Of a stretch of 53,340 nt of DNA, positions 39,229 through 48,278 are shown piece after piece. The notes under the pieces are model-generated. The model was not told the DNA's origin and did not search any database. It saw nothing but the letters and a program-made list of their open reading frames with translations. Numbering within the stretch: position 1 is the first letter of the stretch; every line of letters starts with the position of its first letter. Origin of the DNA: Candidatus Gallimonas merdigallinarum (GTDB lineage Bacteria; Bacillota; Clostridia; Christensenellales; Borkfalkiaceae); NCBI GenBank assembly GCA_904373325.1, contig CAJFFP010000021.1, forward strand, positions 1 through 53,340, read 5' to 3'. Made by a program: the position numbers and the translations under genes.

Positions 39229-39762
39229 ATGGAATTTCGCGGTACGACCATCTGCGCCGTCAAGAAGGACGGCGTTACGGCGATCGCAGGCGACGGGCAG
39301 GTCACGATGGGCGAGTCGGTCGTCTTTAAGAACACGGCGATCAAGGTGCGCCGCATCTACGGCGGCAAGGTCATTCTGGGCTTTGCAGGCTCGGTGACGG
39401 ACGCGTTCGCGCTCTCCGAACGCTTCGAGGGAATGCTCAACAAGTTTGCGGGCAACCTCATGCGCTCCGCGGTGGAGCTTGCCGATATGTGGCGGAGCGA
39501 TAAGATCGGCAGGAAGCTTGACGCAATGATGATCACGGCGGACAAGGATACGCTTCTCATTCTCTCGGGAACGGGCGAGGTCATCGAACCGGACGAGGGC
39601 ATCTGCGCCATCGGGAGCGGCGGCAACTACGCGCTCGCCGCGGCGCGCGCGCTTGCGCAGAATACCGATTTTTCCGCAGAGGAGATCGCGCGCAAGTCGC
39701 TGAAAATCGCAAGCGAGATCTGCGTCTACACGAACGATCATATCATCTGCGAGACGGTGTAA
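39229..39762 (+). CDS. hslV: ATP-dependent protease peptidase subunit HslV (ClpQ)
   Basis: 177 residues. The catalytic N-terminal threonine is in [11 protein letters not shown]; a five-residue leader must be removed to expose it, as in other clostridial Hsl[10 protein letters not shown] and [19 protein letters not shown] follow. It forms the double hexameric proteolytic core, gated by HslU. In Bacillus this locus is codV-clpQ-clpY-codY; here the xerC/codV recombinase and codY are both absent. A PMH stem lies between it and hslU. Confidence 0.96.
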   Translation: MEFRGTTICAVKKDGVTAIAGDGQVTMGESVVFKNTAIKVRRIYGGKVILGFAGSVTDAFALSERFEGMLNKFAGNLMRSAVELADMWRSDKIGRKLDAMMITADKDTLLILSGTGEVIEPDEGICAIGSGGNYALAAARALAQNTDFSAEEIARKSLKIASEICVYTNDHIICETV

Positions 39763-39767
39763 CAGGG

Positions 39768-39809
39768 TTCACACTTTTTCTTTCATCAGTTTGAAAGAAA
39801 AAGTGTGAA
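39768..39809 (+). repeat. PMH repeat, copy 7 (stem only)
   Basis: A perfect 18-bp inverted repeat: TTCACACTTTTTCTTTCA (39768-39785), loop TCAGTT, and its complement (39792-39809). It begins five bases after the hslV stop and is inside the hslVU operon. It is the PMH left end joined directly to its right end with nothing between, like a collapsed or minimal element. Confidence 0.9.
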
Positions 39810-39830
39810 TAAAGATAAGGAGAAATAACT

Positions 39831-41141
39831 ATGGATTTATCCCCCAGACAGATCGTAAACGAGCTCAATAAACATATTATCGGGCAGGACGAGGCGAAAA
39901 AAGCCGTCGCCATCGCGCTGCGCAACCGTTACCGCCGTTCGCAGCTCTCCAAGGAACTGCGCGACGAGATCACGCCCAAAAATATCATCATGAAAGGTCC
40001 TACGGGCGTGGGTAAAACGGAGATCGCACGTCGGCTCGCCAAGCTCGTCAAAGCCCCGTTCATCAAGGTCGAGGCAACCAAATACACCGAAGTCGGTTAC
40101 GTCGGCAAGGACGTCGAAGGCATGGTGCGCGACCTCGTGGAGTGCGCCGTCCGCCTTGTAAAGGACGAAAAGACGGCGGAAGTCTCCGTAAAAGCGACGG
40201 AAACGGCGGAACAGAAAATGGTCAAGATCCTTGCCGAGGTCAAGAAGAACGACCGCGGCGAGACGGCGCGCGAAGTGTTCGAGGCAAACCTCCTCGATTC
40301 CCTCCGCAAAGGCACGTTCGATAAACTCGTCATCGAGACGGAAGTGCAGGACGAGCCGAAGAACATGGAGCTTGTCCCCGGGGGCGCAGCCATCAATCTC
40401 GGCTCGATCTTCGGCGATATGCTCCCCAAAAAGAAGAAAAAGCGCAAGATCACCGTGGGCGAGGCGATGAAGATTTTTATCGCCGAGGAAGCGGAAAAAC
40501 TCATCGACGACGACGCGGTCAAGGACGAAGCGCTCCGCCGCGCCGAGAACGACGGCATCATCTTCATCGACGAGATCGATAAGATTGCCGCAAAGGGCAA
40601 CACGGGCGGGGCGGACGTCTCGCGCGAGGGCGTCCAGCGCGATATTCTGCCCATCGTCGAGGGCAGCACCGTCATGACGAAGTACGGTCCCGTCAAAACG
40701 GACTATATGCTCTTCATTGCGGCGGGCGCGTTCCACGTGGCGCGCGTCGAGGACCTCATTCCCGAGCTGCAAGGGCGTTTCCCCGTCTCCGTCGAGCTTT
40801 CCTCGCTGACCAAAGAGGACTTCGTGAATATCCTCACCAATACCGAGCACTCCATCACGCAGCAGTACGCGCTGCTCCTTGCGGTCGATCATATCGACCT
40901 GAAATTCACGCCCGACGCGATCGAGGCGATCGCCGAGATCTCCGAAGAGATCAACCTCACGAGCGAGGATATCGGCGCGCGCCGTCTGCACACCGTTATG
41001 GAATTTCTGCTGGAAGATATTTCGTTCAACGCGGGCGGCGGCGACTATCCCGTCGTCACGGTGGAGATCGACAGAAAGTACGTGGAAGAGCACCTCGCCA
41101 AAATCACGAAAGACCGCGATTTGAAGAAATATGTTTTGTAA
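39831..41141 (+). CDS. hslU: ATP-dependent protease ATPase subunit HslU (ClpY)
   Basis: 436 residues. Walker A GPTGVGKTEIARRLAK near residue 57, the pore motif KYTEVGYVGKDVEGMVRDL, the I domain (about 110-230, Lys/Glu-rich, with PKKKKKRKITVGEA), Walker B GIIFIDEIDKIA, and sensor 1 FIAAGAFHVAR. The C-terminus DRDLKKYVL is the tail that inserts into HslV. It unfolds substrates for HslV. AAGGAG precedes the ATG. PMH copy 8 starts four bases after its stop. Confidence 0.97.
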   Translation: MDLSPRQIVNELNKHIIGQDEAKKAVAIALRNRYRRSQLSKELRDEITPKNIIMKGPTGVGKTEIARRLAKLVKAPFIKVEATKYTEVGYVGKDVEGMVRDLVECAVRLVKDEKTAEVSVKATETAEQKMVKILAEVKKNDRGETAREVFEANLLDSLRKGTFDKLVIETEVQDEPKNMELVPGGAAINLGSIFGDMLPKKKKKRKITVGEAMKIFIAEEAEKLIDDDAVKDEALRRAENDGIIFIDEIDKIAAKGNTGGADVSREGVQRDILPIVEGSTVMTKYGPVKTDYMLFIAAGAFHVARVEDLIPELQGRFPVSVELSSLTKEDFVNILTNTEHSITQQYALLLAVDHIDLKFTPDAIEAIAEISEEINLTSEDIGARRLHTVMEFLLEDISFNAGGGDYPVVTVEIDRKYVEEHLAKITKDRDLKKYVL

Positions 41142-41145
41142 GGGG

Positions 41146-41622
41146 TTCACACTTTTTTCCGCGAGCTGACACGGAAAAAAGTCGTGATTTTGAGAGACAA
41201 CCCGCGGGTGCGCCTGCGGCTGACCGCGTGTTTTCTCTCGGCGGCGATAAATGGCAACAGTATAGCATCGCCGCCTTCACTCTTTCCGCAAAAGCCGCGT
41301 GAGCGGCAAATTGAGGCGCAAAAGGCATAACGCAGTGACGCCTTTTGCAACGAATTATTAAGCAGGGCAACCCTGCTTGCGCAAGTGATTGGAAAGCCGC
41401 GTGAGCGGCAAATTGGGGTGAGCGGCGCGTTATGTGCACCACCGCAGTGCGGTGTGCGCGCGTCGCGAACTAAGAAATTGCCATTTCAGCGGCAATTTCG
41501 TGACCGTCCGACGCGAAGCGGCGCACGAGCGCAGCCGAAGTATGCGGCACACTACCTTGGTGCCGCCGAGATAAAAAGGCATAACGCAGTGACGCCTTTT
41601 GCAACGAATTTTTTAAGAAAAT
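41146..41622 (+). repeat. PMH structured repeat, copy 8 (longest)
   Basis: Stem 1: ACTTTTTTCCG/CGGAAAAAAGT. Stem 2: AGAGACAACCCGCGG/CCGCGTGTTTTCTCT. Stem 3: GGCGGCGAT/ATCGCCGCC around GCAACAGTATAGC. Stem 4: GCCGC-GTGA-GCGGC followed by AAATTGAGG. A GCAAAAGGC/GCCTTTTGC stem follows at 41318. Stem 4 then repeats at 41395, and the distal half begins: GCGGCGCG/CGCGTCGC enclosing CACCGCA/TGCGGTG, the linker GAACTAAG, GAAATTGCC/GGCAATTTC, GCGGCAC/GTGCCGC, and the last stem again. It fills the 499-base gap to hisS; no protein is supported. Confidence 0.85.
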
Positions 41623-41640
41623 AGACGTAAGGAATTTACC

Positions 41641-42897
41641 ATGATTCAGATTCCCAAAGGCTGTAAAGACGTACTGCCGTCGCAGGTATATGCGTGGCAC
41701 AAGCTGGAAGACACGGCGCGTTCCGTCGCGCAGGCGTACGCGTTCAAAGAGATCCGTACGCCCGTCTTTGAGCATACCGAGCTGTTCGCCCGCGGCGTGG
41801 GCGATACGACGGACATCGTCAACAAAGAGATGTACACCTTCCTCGATAAGGGCGGTCGCTCCGTTACGCTCCGTCCAGAGGGGACGGCGGGCGTTGCGCG
41901 CGCCTTCCTCGAACATGGGCTTGCGGGCGGCGTTCTGCCCTTCAAGGCGTACTACCTCATTTCGGCGTTCCGCTACGAGCGTCCGCAGGCGGGGCGACTG
42001 CGCGAGTTCCATCAGTTCGGCTGCGAACTGTACGGCGCGGCGGGCGCGGCGGCGGACGCAGAGATCATCTCCCTTGCCGATACGTTCTTAAAAAAGCTGG
42101 GGCTGAAAGAAGTCGCTTTGCAGATCAATTCCATCGGCTGCAAGCACTGCCGCGCGCGCTACCACGAGGCGCTGAAAGCGTATTTTGCGCCCCATATCGG
42201 CGAAATGTGCGGTGATTGCCGTTCGCGCTTTGAAAAGAACCCCATGCGCATTCTCGACTGCAAGGAAGAGGGGTGCAAGGCGATTGCGGCGGGCGCGCCG
42301 CGTATGCTCGAATATCTCTGCGACGACTGCCGCGCGCACTTTGAATCGGTGAAAAATCTGCTCTCAAAAGCGGGCGTCGGATTCACGGTCAACCCGTCCA
42401 TCGTGCGCGGGCTGGACTATTACAGCCGTACCGTGTTCGAGTTCGTCTCCGCGGCGGCGGGCGCGCAGGGAACGGTGCTCGGGGGCGGGCGGTACGATAC
42501 GCTCCTCGAACAGATGGACGGCAAGAGCGTGCCTGCGGTGGGATTCGCGGCGGGCATGGAGCGGCTTCTGATGGTCATGGAGGCGGAAAACTGTATGCCG
42601 CCCGCGGACATGGGCGCCGCGTGTTATCTTGCGGGCATGGACGCGCCGTCGCGCGAAAAGGCGTTCCTGCTTGCCGAGGAACTGCGCAGAGAGGGGATCT
42701 CCTGCGAGGTCGATCTGATGGAGCGTTCCGTCAAATCGCAGTTCAAGTATGCGGATAAGACGGGCGCGCGCTTTGTGGCGGTGCTGGGCGAACGCGAACT
42801 TGCCGAGGGCGCGGCGCAGGTCAAGGATATGCGTGCTTCCTCCTCGGAATGCGTAAAATTTGAAGAATTGGCAAACTATATACAAAGGAGATTATAA
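41641..42897 (+). CDS. hisS: Histidyl-tRNA synthetase
   Basis: 418 residues, class II. N-terminal IPKGCKDVLPSQVYAW with motif 1, TLRPEGTAGVARA, motif 2 FRYERPQAGRLREFHQFGCE, the HisA motif GLDYYSRTVFEF, motif 3 AAGMERLLM, and a C-terminal anticodon-binding domain (DLMERSVKSQFKYADKTGARF). It charges tRNA-His. Its start has only a weak GTAAGGA site. trxA follows after 2 bases. No T-box is seen; upstream is PMH copy 8. Confidence 0.97.
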   Translation: MIQIPKGCKDVLPSQVYAWHKLEDTARSVAQAYAFKEIRTPVFEHTELFARGVGDTTDIVNKEMYTFLDKGGRSVTLRPEGTAGVARAFLEHGLAGGVLPFKAYYLISAFRYERPQAGRLREFHQFGCELYGAAGAAADAEIISLADTFLKKLGLKEVALQINSIGCKHCRARYHEALKAYFAPHIGEMCGDCRSRFEKNPMRILDCKEEGCKAIAAGAPRMLEYLCDDCRAHFESVKNLLSKAGVGFTVNPSIVRGLDYYSRTVFEFVSAAAGAQGTVLGGGRYDTLLEQMDGKSVPAVGFAAGMERLLMVMEAENCMPPADMGAACYLAGMDAPSREKAFLLAEELRREGISCEVDLMERSVKSQFKYADKTGARFVAVLGERELAEGAAQVKDMRASSSECVKFEELANYIQRRL

Positions 42898-42899
42898 TC

Positions 42900-43220
42900 A
42901 TGGCAAAGAACGTAAAAGAAGTTTCGGGCGCAGAGCTTGAAGAACTCATCAAAACGAATACCGTCGTGTGCGACTTCTGGGCGAGCTGGTGCGGTCCCTG
43001 CCGCATGCTTGCTCCCGTCCTCGACGAGGTTGCGGGCGAATTCGCCGAAAAGGCGGTTTTCGTGAAAGTGGACGTGGACGCCAACGGCGACGTCGCGCAG
43101 AAGTACGGCATCATGTCCATTCCCAACGTCATCGTGTTCAAGAACGGAGAACCTGCGGCGAACAGCCTTGGCTATGTTCCCGCCGCTGCGCTGAAATCCT
43201 TCCTCGAACAAAATCTGTAA
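42900..43220 (+). CDS. trxA: Thioredoxin
   Basis: 106 residues with the canonical active site [11 protein letters not shown] (Cys near residues 31 and 34), cis-Pro loop [16 protein letters not shown], and a C-terminal helix. It reduces protein disulfides with electrons from thioredoxin reductase, which is not in the window. It starts two bases after the hisS stop, with an AAGGAG site inside the hisS end, so the two are one transcript, ended by a good terminator. Confidence 0.97.
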   Translation: MAKNVKEVSGAELEELIKTNTVVCDFWASWCGPCRMLAPVLDEVAGEFAEKAVFVKVDVDANGDVAQKYGIMSIPNVIVFKNGEPAANSLGYVPAAALKSFLEQNL

Positions 43221-43230
43221 GACGTTTCGT

Positions 43231-43268
43231 GCGCGCCGCCCGAATCTTCGGGCGGCACGCATATTTTT
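43231..43268 (+). terminator. Intrinsic terminator of hisS-trxA
   Basis: GCGCGCCGCCCGAA-TC-TTCGGGCGGCACGC (one mismatch), then ATATTTTTG. Confidence 0.88.
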
Positions 43269-43300
43269 GCCGTTTGTTGAGGAAAAAACCGAACATTTTC

Positions 43301-43329
43301 TTGCAATCTCGTGCCGATTCTGTTATAAT
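43301..43329 (+). promoter_or_regulatory. Promoter of glyA
   Basis: TTGCAA (43301-43306), 17 bases, TATAAT (43324-43329), 34 bases ahead of the ATG. Confidence 0.88.
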
Positions 43330-43362
43330 ACTGAAAAACACATTCAAAAACGGGAGAAGCGC

Positions 43363-44613
<1,251 letters not shown>

Positions 44614-44621
44614 TCCATGGG

Positions 44622-45701
44622 TGAATTATACTATTAAGTGCAACAGTTGAGAGAAAAAAAAGGAGTTCATACAAATCTGTGGTAAAATAGAGTTACGAAA
44701 CCAAATTTACACCAGAGGAGACTTGTATGAACTATCACCATTTTACCATAGAAGAGCGCTGTTGTCTACGAGAATACTACGTCAAAGGAAAAAGTTACCG
44801 TGAAATTGCAAGACTTTTGGGCAGGAATGTCAGCAGTATTTCCCGGGAGATCATGCGGAACAAGACATTCATGAACGCGAAGCCGGCTTATTACCCGTAT
44901 ACGGCGCAAAAGAAAAGCAACCTTCGGAACAGTTACCGCCACCGCGGGATGTTCTGGAAGCAAGAGGTATTGGATTACATAGACGAGAAATTGTCGCAAA
45001 CGTGGTCTCCCGAACAGATCTCCAAAACGCCGTGCGGGATAAAGATGCCGTCGTTCAAGACCATTTATCGTTGGATAGACGAAAGGTATCTTCGTTCCAC
45101 CCTTAAAAACCTGCGCAGGAAAGGGAAAACACGGAAGCGGTTGGGAAACGGTGGAAGGTTCACGACAGGGAAAAGCATACGCAAACGGGATAAGAGCGTA
45201 TACAATCGCAAAGAGTTCGGGCATTGGGAAGCGGACACGGTGGTGTCCGGACAAGGGAAAAGCAAGGCGTGTTTTGCCACGCTCGCGGAGAGAAAGACGA
45301 GATACTATATCGCGGTGAAGATCCCGGACAGGAAAGGAGAAACGATGGCGAAAGCGGTCATAGACGCGCTTTCCAAGTTCCCGAAAGAAGCGGTAAAGAC
45401 GATCACCTGCGACCGAGGGAGCGAGTTCGCCTGTTGGAGAGAGATAGAGAAAGCGCTGCAATGCGATATGTATTTCGCCGATCCGTACTGCGCATGGCAA
45501 AAAGGGACGAACGAAAACCTGAACGGACTGCTGCGGGAGTTTTACCCGAAAGGCAGGAATCTGTCAAGGGTCAGTCCCGCGACCCTGAAAAAGAACCTGG
45601 CGCTCTTAAACGCCAGGCCCAAGAAAGTTTTGCATTTCCGAACACCGCAAGATTTGTTCCAAGAAAATCTCACAAGGTGTTGCACTTAGTTTGACAATTC
45701 A
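44622..45701 (+). mobile_element. IS30-family insertion sequence
   Basis: Imperfect inverted ends. Left: TGAATT then seven bases then TAAGTGCAACA (44635-44645). Right end, read on the minus strand: TGAATT, seven bases, TAAGTGCAACA (45688-45678). One intact transposase gene of 320 codons lies between. It is placed between the glyA stop and the glyA terminator. A clear target duplication is not obvious. Confidence 0.85.
44727..45689 (+). CDS. IS30-family transposase
   Basis: 320 residues. N-terminal helix-turn-helix (FTIEERCCLREYYVKGKSYREIARLLGRNVSSISREI), a second HTH-like region around SPEQIS, and a DDE catalytic core: EADTV (first Asp), TCDRGSEF (second Asp) and GTNENLNGLLREFYPKG (Glu). All three acids are present, so it may be active. 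Codon use is less GC-rich than its neighbours. AGAGGAG precedes the ATG, and the stop lies in the right inverted repeat. Confidence 0.95.
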   Translation: MNYHHFTIEERCCLREYYVKGKSYREIARLLGRNVSSISREIMRNKTFMNAKPAYYPYTAQKKSNLRNSYRHRGMFWKQEVLDYIDEKLSQTWSPEQISKTPCGIKMPSFKTIYRWIDERYLRSTLKNLRRKGKTRKRLGNGGRFTTGKSIRKRDKSVYNRKEFGHWEADTVVSGQGKSKACFATLAERKTRYYIAVKIPDRKGETMAKAVIDALSKFPKEAVKTITCDRGSEFACWREIEKALQCDMYFADPYCAWQKGTNENLNGLLREFYPKGRNLSRVSPATLKKNLALLNARPKKVLHFRTPQDLFQENLTRCCT

Positions 45702-45753
45702 TCGGGTTTTGATTTCTCATTGTAAGCGAGCGCTACTTTATGAGATTGAATGA

Positions 45754-45775
45754 CGCATCCCGTATGCGGATTTTT
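45754..45775 (+). terminator. Hairpin, probably the original glyA terminator
   Basis: CGCAT-CCCGT-ATGCG followed by GATTTTT, just before the ribU promoter. It is separated from glyA by the IS30-family element. Confidence 0.6.
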
Positions 45776-45784
45776 AAAAAATGC

Positions 45785-45814
45785 TTGACAGCGGCGCGGG
45801 AAGGGGCGTATAAT
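45785..45814 (+). promoter_or_regulatory. Promoter of the FMN riboswitch-ribU unit
   Basis: TTGACA (45785-45790), 18 bases, TATAAT (45809-45814). Confidence 0.92.
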
Positions 45815-45825
45815 ATACGCAATCG

Positions 45826-45941
45826 GATATTCTTTGGGGCGGAGTGAAAGTCTCCACCGGCAGTATAGTCTGCGAAGGGCGCAAGTCCCCGAACGGGTGT
45901 GATTCCCGTACCGACGGTTATAGTCCGGATGAGAAAGGAAA
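45826..45941 (+). ncRNA. FMN riboswitch (RFN element)
   Basis: Conserved RFN landmarks are in order: GGGGCGGAGTGAAAGTCTCC, ACCGGCAGTATAGTCTGCGA, CGGGTGTGATTCCCGTACCGA, CGGTTATAGTCCGGATGAGA. It binds FMN in the mRNA leader and, through the terminator at 45956, should switch off ribU when flavin is plentiful. Confidence 0.96.
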
Positions 45942-45955
45942 CAACGGCATTTCTG

Positions 45956-45983
45956 CGCGCCCCTGAAAAAGGGGCGCGTTTTT
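45956..45983 (+). terminator. Riboswitch expression-platform terminator
   Basis: CGCGCCCC-TGAAAAA-GGGGCGCG followed by TTTTT, 15 bases after the RFN element and about 50 bases ahead of ribU. Confidence 0.9.
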
Positions 45984-46035
45984 GCTTGCGGAAACGGCAA
46001 AGAATACTCGAAATATTTTTTAAGAGGTTCTTTGT

Positions 46036-46794
46036 ATGGCAACAGCGGCAAAACGGTACTTTTCTTCCACGCGCATTGCGGTGCTCGCGCTCTTTTCCGC
46101 GCTGGCGGCAGTGCTGTATATCTTCAATTTCGCGATCCCGTTCGCATTCCCCGGCTTTCTCGAATTTAAATTTTCCGACGTTCCCGTGCTCATCGGCACG
46201 TTCGCGCTCGGACCGCTGTCGGGGTGCATTATCGTCGTGATGATGGTGCTTATCAAACTCGTGTGCGTCTCCACAAGAACCATGTTCGTCGGCGATTTTG
46301 CCGACATCATCATCGGGATCGCGTTCTGTCTGCCCGCGGGTCTGATCTATAAAAAACACCGCACCTTCAAGGGCGCGGCGGCGGGGCTGGCGGTCGGATC
46401 GGCGGTCTCCATTGCAGTCGCCGTTCTCTTTAACTGGCTGGTGCTTGTGCCGTTCTATGTGGAATGGATGTTCGGCGGGAGCTGGGATCCGCTTCTGGGC
46501 ATGATGACGCCGCTCTTTCCCTCCTGCACGCGCGAGAATTTCTATCAGTTCTATCTCTGGGTTTCGGTGCTGCCCTTCAACGCGCTGCGCTGTCTGGCGG
46601 CGTCGCTCATCACGATCCTGGTATATAAACACGTTTCGCGGGCGATCAACCGTCTGAACGCGCGCATCACGCCGAAAGGGGAGATCTCTCCGCGCATGAG
46701 CAGGCTGAAAACGGGTATGATCGTCGTGGGAATCCTGCTTGCGATTCTCGTGCTCGTCTTTTTTGCGGTGCTGCGGTATCTTCTCGCGGCATAA
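46036..46794 (+). CDS. ribU: Riboflavin ECF transporter substrate-binding subunit RibU
   Basis: 252 residues, about six core transmembrane helices plus a seventh at the C terminus (MIVVGILLAILVLVFFAVL). N-terminal RIAVLALFSALAAVLYI and FKFSDVPVLIGTFALGPLSG are typical of RibU S-components. Control by an FMN riboswitch fixes the substrate as riboflavin or FMN. It works with the shared EcfA/A'/T module, encoded elsewhere. The positively charged segment between helices 6 and 7 is longer than usual. An AAGAGG site precedes the ATG. Confidence 0.93.
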   Translation: MATAAKRYFSSTRIAVLALFSALAAVLYIFNFAIPFAFPGFLEFKFSDVPVLIGTFALGPLSGCIIVVMMVLIKLVCVSTRTMFVGDFADIIIGIAFCLPAGLIYKKHRTFKGAAAGLAVGSAVSIAVAVLFNWLVLVPFYVEWMFGGSWDPLLGMMTPLFPSCTRENFYQFYLWVSVLPFNALRCLAASLITILVYKHVSRAINRLNARITPKGEISPRMSRLKTGMIVVGILLAILVLVFFAVLRYLLAA

Positions 46795-46808
46795 CTTTGT
46801 AAAAATCC

Positions 46809-46837
46809 TTGCGAAAATCCGCCATATGCTGTATAAT
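46809..46837 (+). promoter_or_regulatory. Promoter of tsaE, placed for a leaderless transcript
   Basis: TTGCGA (46809-46814), 17 bases, TATAAT (46832-46837). The ATG of tsaE at 46847 is only nine bases after the -10 box, with no ribosome site between. Confidence 0.75.
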
Positions 46838-46846
46838 ATCAGGTAT

Positions 46847-47245
46847 ATGGCGGTTTTTATTTCTCATTCGCCCGAAGAAACGCACGCTTGGGCGGAAGCA
46901 TTTGCAAAGACGCTCTCCGCGGGCGACGTGGTGCTCCTCGAAGGGGAGATGGGCGCGGGCAAGACGGTGCTCGCGCAGGGCATTGCGCGCGGGCTGGGCG
47001 TCACGGAGGACGTTTTAAGCCCCACATACGCCTATGTGAACAGCTACGGTCCGCTCTTCCACTTCGATTGTTACCGCATCGGGAGCGAGCGGCAGGCGGA
47101 GGAGCTGGGCTTTGCCGACTACTTCGAGGCGGGAAAAGTCTGCCTCGTGGAGTGGAGCGAAAATATCAGAGGGCTTCTGCCCGAACATTGCAAAACGATT
47201 TTTATCAGAAAGATCGGAGAACGGGAACGGGAGATCGTAACGTGA
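46847..47245 (+). CDS. tsaE: tRNA t6A modification ATPase TsaE
   Basis: 132 residues from ATG 46847. The P-loop is LLEGEMGAGKTV (Lys near residue 39); LSPTYAYVN, FHFDCYRI and LVEWSENI are family hallmarks. It hydrolyses ATP to reset the TsaB-TsaD complex that makes t6A37 in ANN-reading tRNAs. tsaB overlaps its stop (GTGA), then rimI (ATGA): one tight operon. tsaD is not in the window. The start shows no Shine-Dalgarno sequence and seems leaderless; a longer start at 46739 would overlap ribU by 56 bases. Confidence 0.93.
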   Translation: MAVFISHSPEETHAWAEAFAKTLSAGDVVLLEGEMGAGKTVLAQGIARGLGVTEDVLSPTYAYVNSYGPLFHFDCYRIGSERQAEELGFADYFEAGKVCLVEWSENIRGLLPEHCKTIFIRKIGEREREIVT

Positions 47246-47847
47246 AGTTTCTTGCCGTCGATACGAGCGGAAAACAACTGAATACCGCCGTTTTTGACGG
47301 CTCTTCCGAGACGGTGTTCCGCCGCGAGGACTGCGCGATGAAGCATTCCGTTCTCCTGATGGGGGAGATCGGGGCGGCGTTTTCCCAAGCCAAAATCGCG
47401 CCGAAGGACTGCGATTATTTTGCCTGCGTGGTCGGACCCGGTTCGTTTACGGGGATCCGCATCGGGATCGCAACGGTCAAGGGACTGTGCCTTGCGCTGG
47501 AAAAACCCGCGCTTGCGCTCACCTCTTTCGACTGTCTCGCATACGCTGATAAGAGCGCGAAAAAACTCTGTCTTGTGGATGCGGGTCACGGAAATTATTA
47601 CGCCTGCGCGTATTGCGGGACGGAAATCTCCGTGCCGCCCGCCTTTGTGAGCCGTGCGGACGCGGACGCGCTGATCGCGGAGGGCTATACGCCCGTCGCC
47701 GGCGAACCGCTCTTCGAGGGCGTGCGCACTGCCGACGTTGCCGCAGGACTTTCCGCCGCCGCGCTGGCGAAGGCGGGGGAAGCGCGCGGCGCGCATATGC
47801 TGGAAGCGCTGTACCTGCGCAAATCTTCCGCGGAGGAACGGTCATGA
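47242..47847 (+). CDS. tsaB: tRNA t6A modification protein TsaB (YeaZ)
   Basis: 201 residues from a GTG that overlaps the tsaE stop. FLAVDTSGKQLNTAVFDG at the N terminus, KHSVLLMGEI, and VVGPGSFTGIRIGIATVKGLCLAL are diagnostic of the inactive ASKHA-fold partner of TsaD. It dimerises with TsaD as a scaffold for t6A synthesis. The longer frame starting at 46888 is a different reading of the tsaE region and is rejected. Confidence 0.94.
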   Translation: MKFLAVDTSGKQLNTAVFDGSSETVFRREDCAMKHSVLLMGEIGAAFSQAKIAPKDCDYFACVVGPGSFTGIRIGIATVKGLCLALEKPALALTSFDCLAYADKSAKKLCLVDAGHGNYYACAYCGTEISVPPAFVSRADADALIAEGYTPVAGEPLFEGVRTADVAAGLSAAALAKAGEARGAHMLEALYLRKSSAEERS

Positions 47848-48278
47848 ACGGAAGGGCGTGGGAATATGCCGACCTGAGCGCGATCGCCGAGCTGGAACGG
47901 GAGTGCTTTTCCGACCCGTGGAATCTGCGGATGCTTGCCGAGTCCTTTCTTTCGGGGCATTTTTACGGTTCGCTGCTCGAAGAGGGGGGCGCGATCACCG
48001 CATACGGCGGCATCGGCATCGTCGAGGACGAGGCGGAAATTCAGTTGATCGCGACGGCGGAGATGTACCGCCGCTGCGGACGGGGCAGGAAGATCATGGA
48101 AGATCTTCTGGAAGAGGCGAAAAAACGGGGCGTGAAGCGCGTGTTTTTAGAAGTGCGCGTTTCCAATTCCTCCGCGATCATGCTCTATTTAACGTCGGGC
48201 TTCCGCGGGCTGTACGCCCGTTCGCGCTACTACCCCGACGGCGAGGACGCCGTCGTCATGGTGAAGGAGCTTGGTTGA
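47844..48278 (+). CDS. rimI: Ribosomal-protein-alanine N-acetyltransferase RimI
   Basis: 144 residues of GNAT type, with RECFSDPWNLRML at the start, acetyl-CoA loop RRCGRGRKIMEDLL near residue 75, and FLEVRVSNSSAIMLYLTSGFRGLYARSRYYPDGEDAVVMVK at the end. RimI acetylates the N terminus of S18 in Escherichia coli. The tsaE-tsaB-rimI order is standard. ATGA overlap with tsaB. Confidence 0.94.
   Translation: MNGRAWEYADLSAIAELERECFSDPWNLRMLAESFLSGHFYGSLLEEGGAITAYGGIGIVEDEAEIQLIATAEMYRRCGRGRKIMEDLLEEAKKRGVKRVFLEVRVSNSSAIMLYLTSGFRGLYARSRYYPDGEDAVVMVKELG

Noticed and set aside
41146-41622. PMH as group II intron, integron attC site or known riboswitch
   Set aside because: No domain V-like hairpin, no reverse transcriptase, no attC core-site pattern, and no known aptamer landmarks. 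Left as an unknown family.
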